Shown here piece after piece: positions 54,934 to 64,000 of a DNA stretch of 64,000 nt. Location: contig CM065393.1 of assembly GCA_033060915.1 (NCBI GenBank), positions 1,872,501 through 1,936,500 on the forward strand. Direction: 5' to 3'. The position numbers and the translations under genes are program-made. This DNA is from Euryodendron excelsum. Taxonomy: Eukaryota > Streptophyta > Magnoliopsida > Ericales > Pentaphylacaceae. The notes beneath the pieces were generated by a model. That model saw only the letters and a program-made list of their open reading frames with translations, made no database searches and was not told the origin of the DNA. Position 1 is the first letter of the stretch, and each line of letters opens with the position of its first letter.

Positions 54934-56610
54934 TGTATTCGATATTGTCGTGTTTTTATAATAGAACAGTGTACATAACAGTTATAGATTTTTTTGTGAA
55001 TAATATTATTGTTTACAAGTATTGTGTAATGTCCAAATTCATTATAACTTAATTTGTTTAAATATTTGATACAATTATATTTGGCTTCATTATTAGTGGC
55101 AAAAAAATTTAATTTTAATTAATTCTTATTCATTGAGGTATTGTTTAGATTGTATTAAGTAAATGTTTTGCATTAGTTTTTACATAAAGAAGTGTTTATT
55201 CTCACTTACTGTAGTAACATAAATGGCCCACTAACAAACACATGATGTTTTGTACTGTTATTTGTTCATATAAGAGTACATGAAAATATACAGTTATTTC
55301 ACTCTTGATATAAGAAACAAATACAGTGGCTTGATGTTTGGGAAAAATATAAAGATGAGCAAGCTATTATTAACTATCTCCCTATTGAAAATGAGATAAT
55401 TCTTATAAAAATTTCGTTTATTTTCGTCACACAGATTGTCAATTTTTCCTATCCTATTTGTTTCTAATCCCTTATGTATGGATTTCAATATTATAACAAA
55501 TTAAAAAAATGACAATATATAATCCTGAATTGGGCTTCCCGATTAAAGCTCAATCTCCTCAACTACGAAAACTAGTAATACGAGCATTGATTACACAAAA
55601 TGACCTAAGGTATAACATTTTATTTACAACATTATTTGAAGAAATCTTATTAAACATTACCAATACAGTTTTATTATTTTATTTTAAACTGAGATCCTGT
55701 TATAGGTAATAATGAAAATATATGTCCTAAAACTGATAAAGACATTAAAGTGGTAAGATCCAATCCTTAATAGCTTATCTTATATAACTTCAAAAATTTT
55801 TAAAATTATGCTTTTACTACCCAACTATTCAAATTATTCTTTTATTGTTTTTGGTTAAAAATTGTGTTTCAATTTTACAATCAACGAAGGAGAGAATTAC
55901 TACAAACTTACAAAAACATGTGTAATATTGTGACGAGGTAAGTATCTCATATATTTATATACTATAATTGACAAAATAAAATAATGTCTAACATTTTTAT
56001 GTCTTTCAGGTCTATGGCAAGAAGGGATGCAAAACAACTTAAATAGAAACTTATAACTGGTCACCCCGTTGTGTATCTCTTGGAATTAGAAGTTCTAATG
56101 ACCTTATTGTCAAATAACCATGTTTTTTTTTTCCACTCCTAAGGACTCCTTTAAAGAACTTTGCTTCTGTCTTTACAATATTACATTGACTGTAAGAATT
56201 GGATGTTTGGGAGTGAGTTGGGAGAAGCACCTTGAATTTGGATTTGAATAGTTCTTGAATTGCAAGAAGCTGATTGCTTAGATAGCTTCATTTTCTGTTT
56301 CTTTTTCATATTATGACTATAAATGTTGAGATAGGATAGTACGATTATTAGATTTTTAATTGATTTATGTCAAAGTAAAGCAGTTGAGTTTTATTTGTTT
56401 TGCTCAACATTAATTAAGTGATAAGTTAATGAGATATTGCACATATCAAGAGAAGGCTGTGAATTAGTATACATGTAATTGTCTAGGGAACTACTATTTA
56501 TTGAAAAAAGTAAAGTCCTTACTGTGATTGCTTTTGATTGATTTTTCTAAACTAGTATGTGTAAATTGATTGTTATTTGTTTTTTTTTTTTTTTGTTAAG
56601 TAGAGAATTA
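54934..56610 (+). other. Helitron 3' non-coding region
   Basis: AT-rich sequence between the helicase end and the Helitron terminus, with no further recognised domain. The reading frame at 55509-55709 is short and unassigned. T-tracts lie at 56120-56132 and 56578-56594. Confidence 0.55.
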
Positions 56611-56639
56611 CACATGCATCACGTGTGCAGAACTACTAG
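56611..56639 (+). mobile_element. Helitron 3' terminus (hairpin plus CTAG)
   Basis: CACATG-CATCA-CGTGTG forms a 6-bp hairpin at 56611-56627. Eight bases later CTAG (56636-56639) is followed by T. Hairpin, short spacer, CTRR and a 3' T are the defining Helitron end. It agrees with the upstream helicase on the same strand. Confidence 0.85.
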
Positions 56640-57055
56640 TGTAAAATATAAAGGCAAGTAGCTTATGAATATATTTACTATTTAGTTTGCTTCGCATGAA
56701 TAAGTGCCAATAATCTATATATTTTGTTACCCTAAAGTTTTTTGAATTTTACCACTTTGAGCCCTTATTCACCATTCATAATCAAATTGCTAAAAATAAA
56801 GATCTCAATTTCACCTCTTGGAGTTGTTTTTTCAAATATAAATTATGCTAGCACCCCTTTGATTGTGCTTATCTTTCATGTACATCCTTAAGCCTGTTAC
56901 TCATTTTCCCAATACAAAATTTGTTGCCTTTTCAAACTTTTGACCGGTTATCCTATTTGCTCTTATCTTTGCATTCTATTCATATTTTCTAAAGGAGTAC
57001 TTAGTTGTTCTTAATTGTTATATATATGGCTGCCTAGGCTGGCTAGTCAGCTGTG
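56640..57055. other. AT-rich flank, no gene seen
   Basis: Between the Helitron end and the Athila ORF. Nothing recognisable. Confidence 0.4.
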
Positions 57056-58305
57056 ATGACACAAGGGGAGGGAGAGATGGCCGAGGTGGCTAAGCCAGTA
57101 GAGCGGGTCGAGGACAAGCAGAGATAAAGTTGTCCCTGACCAATGATAGAGAGAGATTTATTAGTGAGAAGGCAGCTGGAATGTTAAAGGCTATCCGATG
57201 GAAAGACAATTTTCTTTCATAACTTCGCGGGTGGTATTTATAGGTGGTCAGAGGAGTTTGTTGATAGGTAATGGACTGCCTTGGCCGAGTTTCAGGGCAG
57301 TTGTGTATTCATATTGATCGTCGAGTTCATGGCAAACATTCATAGGATAGTGACCACTCTGGGTCACGAGGTGATTGAGTCATAGGATAGGAGTCATTAG
57401 ATTATTGTCACCCTAACATCATCGCCCAGTTCTTTCAGATCCCTCAAGTTGCTGATGCCCAGTTTAGTTTCCCATCTGATGGGGCCCTTGAGATTGACTT
57501 TGTATCGATAGAGGTTTGTGTTCCTCAGACAGAGTGGCTCGATCATCGCCAATTGCCAAAGAGAGTGCTAGCTCTTTATTATCGGCCATTATTTGTATTC
57601 ACATGTCATTCGATCTTCCCTATCACTAGCCATACCGATGTGAGTCATATGAGAGCTTCATTATTATGAGCCATAGGTATGGGTAGGGCCAAAGATCTTC
57701 CACATTATATGTCCATGGCTCTACACGCTGAGTATAGGTGTCCTAGACCACAAGGAGCCATCCTTTTTGGATGTATACTCACTGGGCCTATAAAGTTGGT
57801 TGGAGTAGTTGGTAATCCTGGGTTGATTCGAGTTAGTCAGTAGTAGCCTATAGATAGAGCGATTATGTGACGGTTAGAGGGGCATTTGCATGAGGATCAA
57901 CTTGAGCTCCCACAATAGTAGCCCCCACAACATCCCGAGGTCCTTGTACAACACCCACCTACCCAGCAGTCAGAGCCACTAGCTCAATAGGCACCTCTAT
58001 GGCAATTAATCTTAGAGACTTTTCAACAGTAGTCTTAGAATCTTTAGCAGCAATTTTAGACTTTTGCGCATCATGATGAGATCTTAGAGCAGTAGAGTTA
58101 GGTGCTTGTTCAGCAGGGATAGGCCATTGCACGACTTGAGGAGGTGGCACAGAGGAGGGTTGATGCTTAGGAGTAGCATAGCGATCATCTGGCTATGCTC
58201 AAGGGTCATCTGCAGACCTAGTCATTTGCTATTAATCAGATGATGGTTCTTGTTCGACGTATGCAGCCGCCGACACCACCTGCCAATGATGAATTTGACA
58301 ATTAG
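57056..58305 (+). pseudogene. Athila 3' ORF ('putative plant transposon protein'), decayed
   Basis: The ATG at 57056 starts MTQGEGEMAEVAKPVERVED and meets a stop within 25 codons. Homologous blocks continue across shifts: RFISEKAAGMLKAIRW, WTALAEFQGSCVF, VEFMANIHRIVTTLGHE, IIAQFFQIPQVADAQFSFPS and LPKRVLALYYRPL. The C-terminal Gln/Pro-rich part has many CAG-to-TAG stops and ends NDEFDN at 58305. In Athila elements this ORF lies after pol and has been called env-like; its function is unknown. It belongs to the element whose 3' LTR is at 59455. Confidence 0.75.
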
Positions 58306-59454
58306 AGTTGAGATACCATGTCATTTTGCATGTACATTTCATATCCTGTATCTAAAACTCTTTTGATCATTAGTGGATATTTCTTTTTGCACACGCCTTG
58401 TCTATGTATGAATGCTATCTCAGTGTTAGTTTCTATACTTCAAACTTGGTTATGCTTTATGAATTAGTTTCAAGTGTTGTTCTATATTGACTATATTTCA
58501 AACACTCGAGATTCTTTCGATACAGGTTTTGGGTATCATCTAGTTTGGGTATTATGGTTTATATCTTTAGCACATTTATCCATATTTTCATTGATTAACC
58601 ATTATTGATGACAGATGTGTTGAGAAGGATGTTTTTGGAAACCATATCTATATCCATGTCAATGCAAACTTAGATTTGAGAATGATTAGAGTAATGCATT
58701 TGACTAAACTTGAGCTTAATTGTTGATTTACGTTCTTATCATAATGCATTCCAAGTTTTTGTAAAAAAAGCTTTATAAGAGGGAGATTACATCATTATGC
58801 AATATCATGCTATATAACATCTTATGTTGATACTTTGTGCACTTAGATCCTTAAAGAGTGGAGATTTTACCTTGTGGGCTCTAAAGCCAACTTTTTGCTT
58901 TTCGGAGTGGATTTACATTTACTCAAGGATATTTCATTCATTTTCTATTCTTTCAGTAGCTTTATTATACTTTAGTTGATTCATATGTTGGGATAATGAT
59001 TAAGGTTATTGACACGTATATCCTCTTGAATTTCAAACTTGGTATAATTCGGATACATTGTTAGGCCATTCTATTCTTCTTGGAGCCATAATTTTCTTGA
59101 TTCTTTCTCTTGAACATTATATATTTCATCATTGGTAAAGCCAAGTCATTTTTAAAATACTTCCCATGAAAGAGGTATAATTGTTGTGTTAGTGAAAGAT
59201 TGAAAAGAAAGAGATGATGTATTTGCAATGTGAAAAAAAAAAGGGAAAAGAAAAATATTTGGGAAGGAATAGGAAATGAAAAAAGAAGAAAAAGAGTATT
59301 GTCATGGACTCATGTGAATTGGAAAGTGAAAATATGTATTTATTGATGATCACATATCATGAGTGTGTGTTTGAATATTCTACCCTTTCTCTCTCTATAC
59401 TCGTTTGTTTCTTTTTTATTAAAAAAGGCTTTAGTTGATTCGAAAGTATACATG
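58306..59454 (+). other. Athila 3' UTR with purine-rich stretch
   Basis: Non-coding. ATGCTTTATGAATTAG at 58451 matches ATGCTTTATGGATCAG at 63957 (three transitions in 29 bases), so the same 3' UTR also follows the downstream copy. A nearly pure purine stretch lies at 59226-59302. The LTR start is about 150 bases beyond it. Confidence 0.6.
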
Positions 59455-60551
59455 TGATTGTACTCTAAAAGTGAAATTTAAATGCTTATTAACCCTAGAG
59501 TAGGATTAATTATGTAATTTTAGTTCTAATTTGTATCTAACTTAGTTTATTTTATGTAAACAAGAATCCTAGCTTAACAAGGACAAAATCGGACCAAAAG
59601 TGCAATAATCGTTCGAACAGTTGTTCAAACACCCATTCGAATGGCAAACAAGAGTGTCAAATGATACATCAAATAGTGTTCTATGTCAGAAACTACTGAA
59701 GCTCATTTTTCCCATCAGGATCAGGTCTGAAGAGCATTTGAAGAATCTGCAGGCTGTTTTAATCCTTAAAAGTTACGTTTTCTAGGTTTTTACAACAACT
59801 TTAGAAAAGTTTCTAGTCTTTTTACGTAGTTTTCCATAGCTTTCTTCAATTCCTATTATCAAAATCCAGTCTTTTAATATAATTTCAATACATATTTGTG
59901 TATCTATCATGTCTATGAGTAGTTAAATCCCATTTTGGGATCAATTGTGAAGATCAATTGAAAACATTGGATGAACAATGGAGGTAATTCGAGTTTCAAA
60001 GTTAAATTCTTCTTCTTCTTAATACTTTGAGATCAAACACCCTAGATTTGTATGAAAACTCATATGTTTGACTAAGTTTGGTAATATCTATGCATGAACT
60101 CTACTTAAGTATATTTACTGCACAAATCGATGGTATACATCTATGATTCTTACTTAATTATATCTAGGTTTGGTTGGTAAAGAACAAATGTTTTTATTGC
60201 TAAATCTTTCGAATCAAATACTCATAACGTAGTCAATGATTTTAGTAATCAACAGCCTCCATTGGAATTACAGATGAAGCAATTAATTGGAACAATTGGT
60301 CTCAAGACCTTTCTTTATCTAGTTAAAAATCCGTTTTCAATATTATACTTTCAAAACAAACAATTTTTTGTTTCTTTTTGGAAGTAGTTCCATTGTTTTG
60401 TGACTTTTTAGAGGAGTGATACACCTTCCTCATCAACTTGTCAATTTTCCCTGAGGACTCAACCCCAAACTTCATCGGGTTATATTACTTTTCCATCCTA
60501 CGCTTGGAATCATCTAAGGATCTTTCCGAAGATTCTGTTTGGTACAAATCA
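59455..60551 (+). repeat. Athila LTR shared by upstream and downstream elements
   Basis: Starts TGATTGTACTCTAAAAGTG and ends AAATCA, five bases before the primer site. It is homologous to 21437-22675. Upstream lies the 3' part of an element (ORF plus 3' UTR) and downstream the 5' part (primer site, gag), so this one LTR closes one element and opens the next. Confidence 0.75.
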
Positions 60552-60556
60552 AATTT

Positions 60557-60574
60557 TAGGACCGTTGCCGAGGA
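60557..60574 (+). other. tRNA-Asp primer binding site
   Basis: TAGGACCGTTGCCGAGGA matches the tRNA-Asp complement TGGCGCCGTTGCCGGGGA at 14 of 18 positions, located just after the LTR. Confidence 0.8.
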
Positions 60575-60964
60575 AATTTTGCATAAGTGATCTCAAGAGG
60601 CATGCCAAAGCACGGACTTTAGTCAACACAAAACAAGTGAGTTGCTTCATCATCATCTACAACAATGGAGGAATCGCTAGTTAAGGCCTAATCGGTAACT
60701 CTGTTCCATCCCTTATACATGCTAGAATTTAGGATTTTTGTGTGTGTGTGTGTTTTTTTTTTTGAGGTCTAGGCATATTGTAGTTAGGAGGCGAATTGTT
60801 AGAGGCGACTAGGTTTCTGTGCTAATGCTTATTGGTGGTTTTGCTTTGTATGTGAAGATTGCTGGTTTAGCTAGGTTAATTTGAATTGAATTAAATTGGT
60901 GGTATATATTCTGAGGAGATTGGAGGGAAGGAAGGAAAGATTGTGAAATACTTATTGCAGAGGC

Positions 60965-62390
60965 ATGGATAGTCTTTTATGTGTGCATTGCATATCTATG
61001 TCATCGTACATTAGGGACATTCATAACTATCTAGTGAGAATAGATCCTTTGCAGAAATCTCGGCCTAGTTACCTTACTCTATCACTCGGTAGATCATTTA
61101 TGACCAATTTACTCTATTTTCCCTTAGTAGATGATCTCAGGCCTGTTCCTATGGCGAACATTAATGATGGGGTGGACCAACTGGTTATTAACCCCAACGA
61201 CGATCTTGATAGGGTAGATCCCGAGATAAAGAGTAACTTGAGAGACGCAGCAGCTCGACAACATTGAACTATACAGGATTACATGAATTATGCAAGGCAA
61301 ATACCAACATCATGTATAGTCTTTCCCGCGCACCATGCCATGTTAAATCTAAAGCTAAGAATGCTCCAAGCATTGCCCACTTTTTATGGTACGGATTCTA
61401 AGAAGCCTTACACATATATAAAAGGCTTTAGGATGCTTGCTCAATTTTTTAGGATAACTCTTATCCCAGGGAAGCTTTTCTTTTGAAACTTTTCTCATTC
61501 ACTCTAATAGATAAGGCCAACATATGGTTTCATATATTAACGCCTATGTTTATTCACTCTTGGCATACATTGCAAGGGGAATTCTTGAAAACGCTTTCCT
61601 TGAACATAGAACCGAGGCGATTCATCGCCAAATCTTTCAATTTGCTCCCAATCAAGGTGAAACCTTCTTCCAATGTTGGGAGAGGTTCGAAGAGCTGTTA
61701 CATTTGTGTCCACACCATAGGTTTCCCAAATATCATATCATTAGCACGTTTTACTCTTCATTGACCCCTCAATTGAAGATGTTTGTAGAGTCTATGTGCT
61801 CTAGGACTTACCCTGATAAGAACTTTACTGAAGCATATAATTACTCTTATTACCTAGCCAACTTTTCTAGAGATTGGGCCACCACAAGGACCCAAAATCT
61901 AGAAGCTAGACCCACCACACACACAGGGGTTAAATATCAACTTAGGGAAGTTTAAGATTTGTAAGCTAGAGTTACCGTGCTTTCCCACAAGTTAGAGGCT
62001 ATGGAGACAACTAAGGTTAATGACAGAGGTTGGGTCGTCTAGTTTACCATGTCTAGTGTATGACACCATGGAGCATGATACTACATCATGCTCAGTAATA
62101 CCAGGAGTTAGGGCGGCATTGCATGGTCAAGTTAATGCGGTTAGCCAATATAGGGATGGATGTAATGACCAACGGAGTGGAACAACCCTTACTCCAACAC
62201 TTATAACTCGGGATGGCGCAATTACCCTAACTTTGGGTAGAGAAATGATGGTCCTTAAAACCCTCAAGTTTCTCAAAGATGGCCTCAAAACCCTCCAACC
62301 TTCCAACCCCAATAGCCCTACAATCTTTCCAAGGCCCACCACAATAGTTCCAAGCCTAACCACCTATACCCTTCCATCCCTAACCTAACT
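60965..62390 (+). pseudogene. gag: Athila-type gag (plus copy), decayed
   Basis: The ATG at 60965 opens a frame broken by a TGA at 61265 and another after 61486. Shifts near 61490 and 61530 pass through two other frames. Key blocks are VPMANINDGVDQLVINPNDD, FIHSWHTLQGEF, NQGETFFQCWERFEELLHLC and HIISTFYSSLTPQLKMFVES. A zinc knuckle near 62050 reads C-x2-Y-x4-H-x4-C, the second Cys replaced by Tyr. Gag coats the element RNA. Two shifts and at least three stops make it non-functional. It pairs block by block with the minus copy at 19560-21009. Confidence 0.85.
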
Positions 62391-62400
62391 AGTTTCAAGC

Positions 62401-62565
62401 CCTGCTTAGAAGAATTGTGGATGACAATGTCAACCAACTGACTAATGAGGTGAGGGGGGTTACCAATAGGGTGGATAAGACAGAGCAAAAGCTTGACCAA
62501 CGCACTAGTGTATTGCATGATATTAAAAAAAACATTGCTATCATGTGGCCCAACCCCAACCAAAC
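62401..62565 (+). other. Coiled-coil-like linker between gag and protease
   Basis: An open stretch reading VDDNVNQLTNEVRGVTNRVD and KTEQKLDQRTSVLHDIKKN. Hydrophobic residues spaced by three and four suggest a helix. It is probably part of the same polyprotein. Confidence 0.45.
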
Positions 62566-62704
62566 CCAAATAAGCTTGCTAACTTAGTCAAAGCCCATCA
62601 TAAATAGTTCAATGCTATCACAACCCTTAGGAGTGGAATATTCATAGATTAAACCATTCTGCCTAGAAAAGCACTCCCTAGGGTTAGTGATGAGGGGAAG
62701 GTAG

Positions 62705-62708
<4 letters not shown>

Positions 62709-62744
<36 letters not shown>
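62709..62744. repeat. (GA)n microsatellite
   Basis: About 18 GA units between gag and protease. The minus copy has no comparable run, so it arose in this copy. Confidence 0.9.
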
Positions 62745-62747
<3 letters not shown>

Positions 62748-62789
62748 GGATAAGATAGATCGAGTGAGAGTTAAGATCGAGTGAGAGTT

Positions 62790-63747
62790 GAGCCAGCCTT
62801 AAAGCCTTTTAGTGCATCCCTAGATGAGGGTATTGATGCTATGAAGCATGCACCATTCCCTTATAGATTACTTAAACCTAAGGATGAGCTTTTAAATTAT
62901 GAAATCCATGAGATGTTTAAATAGGTGAAAGTAAATATCCCTCTCTTGGATGCAATCAAGCAGAATCCTTCTTATGCTAAATTTTTAAAACAACTATGCA
63001 CTATCAAGTGCAAGCTTCGTCTGCAAAAGGAGGTGCTCTTACCTAAACATGTGAGTGTCATCATCCAACACAATGTCCCTCCCAAATATAAGGATCTTGG
63101 TTGCTCTACCATGCATTGTGTTATTGGAAAGCATACAATTGGACAAGCTTTGCTTGATCCAGGGGCTAATGTGAATCTATTCTAGTATGCGGTGTATGAA
63201 CAATTGAGTCTTGGTGAGCTTAAACCTACTAGTATTACCCTTCAGTTTGCTGACCAATCTCTTCACATACCTAGGGGAATAGTGGAGGATGTGTTGTTCC
63301 AAGTGGACAAGTTTTATTTCTCGCTTGATTTCGTTGTCCTAGATGTCTTCCCATAGAGAATGCCAGCACTATTATTTCTGTCAGTTTAGATCACCCATTT
63401 CTTGCTACATCTAATGCTTTGATCAATTGTAGGAGTGGAGACACGAAGCTTTCTTTCGGTAATATGACTTCGGACTTGAATATCTTCGACATTGGCAAAT
63501 AATAGGGAATAAGGTCTAGTGATAATGCGATCTATGGACTAAATATGGTGTAAACACTTGTGCATGATCTGTTTAAATTCTCTGATTTTCTTAGTGCATT
63601 ACAAACGTGTTTCCATGATCTTTATGAACCTCAAGTTAATGAGAATTCGGAACTTGCACATGGTTATTTGATGAACCCATCACAATTGTTAATGATGATA
63701 GTTGATATGTTCCAATTAGGGGCCCTTCATTGTGGTGGTATTGGGTG
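62790..63747 (+). pseudogene. Athila-type aspartic protease and tail (plus copy), decayed
   Basis: Blocks include FPYRLLKPKDELLNYEIHE, VKVNIPLLDAIKQNPSYAKF, TMHCVIGKHTIGQ and the active-site loop LLDPGANVNLF (family D-L-G-A-S). Then come LKPTSITLQFADQS, IPRGIVEDVLFQVDKFYFS, HPFLATSNALI and a tail ending at 63747. Stops at 62922, 63183, 63354 and 63501-63504, plus a shift near 63360, inactivate it. The tail (LYEPQVNENSELAHGYLMNP) matches that of the minus copy. Reverse transcriptase should follow but does not. Confidence 0.82.
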
Positions 63748-63835
63748 ATGTCCTAGTTGATTATTGAATCCATTTAGTGTATATTAGTAGACTCAATTAG
63801 GTTTTTGTTAGTTTTAGGTTCTTAGTTTTTTTAGT

Positions 63836-63881
<46 letters not shown>
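63836..63881. repeat. G46 homopolymer
   Basis: Forty-six consecutive G after TTTTTTTAGT. It lies 90 bases after the protease tail and about 75 bases before sequence matching the Athila 3' UTR, exactly where RT, IN and the 3' ORF are missing. Assembly error in run length is possible, but the minus copy has a run at the same place. Confidence 0.85.
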
Positions 63882-63882
<1 letters not shown>

Positions 63883-64000
63883 GGGCGAGTTGTCCTTTGG
63901 GAGGGGAATAGTGGTCCTTTGTGAATAGTTGTTCTTAGTTTTTTTTTTTTTTTTTTATGCTTTATGGATCAGTTTCAGGTGTTGTATTCTTTCAATTGAC
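63882..64000 (+). other. Start of Athila 3' UTR, cut by window end
   Basis: GAGGGCGAGTTGTCC and a T17 run lead into ATGCTTTATGGATCAGTTTC, matching 58451 onward. The 3' LTR would lie beyond the window. Confidence 0.6.

Noticed and set aside
23313..56639. Single 33-kb Helitron from the 5' end at 23313 to the 3' end at 56639
   Set aside because: Many unrelated insertions lie between, and the helicase is already truncated at 53910; no evidence links the two ends.
1..64000. tRNA or rRNA genes
   Set aside because: No cloverleaf-consistent T-arm/acceptor pairs or conserved rRNA segments were seen; primer sites only match tRNA 3' ends in complement.

Overview
This is nuclear DNA from a large, repeat-rich plant genome. 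It holds plant-specific mobile domain (PMD) genes, Tat-, Athila- and copia-type retrotransposon pieces, a MuDR/MULE transposase, Helitron helicase sequence and spliceosomal introns. The organism cannot be named from the window. No intact host gene, rRNA, tRNA or CRISPR array was found. Nearly everything is nested, decaying transposable elements, and most breaks are C-to-T nonsense changes (CAA/CAG/CGA to stop).

Layout. (1) 1-13540: a truncated Tat-lineage (Ty3/gypsy) element on the minus strand. It has a 3' LTR, a polypurine tract, a 110-bp tandem array, an antisense PMD gene with an intron, and a gag pseudogene of 730 codons in one frame with nine stops. No pol is visible. (2) 13640-17442: a related LTR in the opposite orientation, followed by a copia integrase scrap. 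(3) 17866-22675: an Athila-type gag-protease element (minus) without reverse transcriptase or integrase. (4) 23313-24600: a possible Helitron 5' end and a 178-bp tandem repeat. (5) 24744-30926: a decayed PMD gene and a decayed MULE transposase, both minus, with an unrecognised plus-strand ORF (27520-28176) between them behind a cluster of CACGTG sites. (6) 33479-36185: a complete 2.7-kb non-coding LTR element with target duplication GTAGT. (7) 36482-52354: a complete 15.9-kb Tat-lineage element (minus) with target duplication GAGGG, very long LTRs, several satellite-like arrays and no gag or pol. It splits an older gypsy-type element (36191-36481 plus 52360-53650). (8) 53720-56639: that older element is fused in frame to the C-terminal half of a Helitron Pif1-like helicase, followed by a clear Helitron 3' terminus. 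(9) 57056-64000: an Athila-family chain on the plus strand. It runs env-like ORF, 3' UTR, LTR, tRNA-Asp primer site, gag, protease, a 46-base G run and 3' UTR. This is the same truncated structure as (3), inverted and about 40 kb away.

How the parts relate. The two Tat copies look like one non-autonomous family that would need pol supplied in trans. Its internal region is mainly satellite arrays, and one copy keeps a PMD gene antisense to gag. PMD genes occur twice in the window, in two different transposon settings. The most unusual items are the shared truncation and G-run of the Athila-derived pair, the unrecognised ORF between the PMD gene and the MULE transposase, and the antisense PMD gene in the pol-less Tat family.
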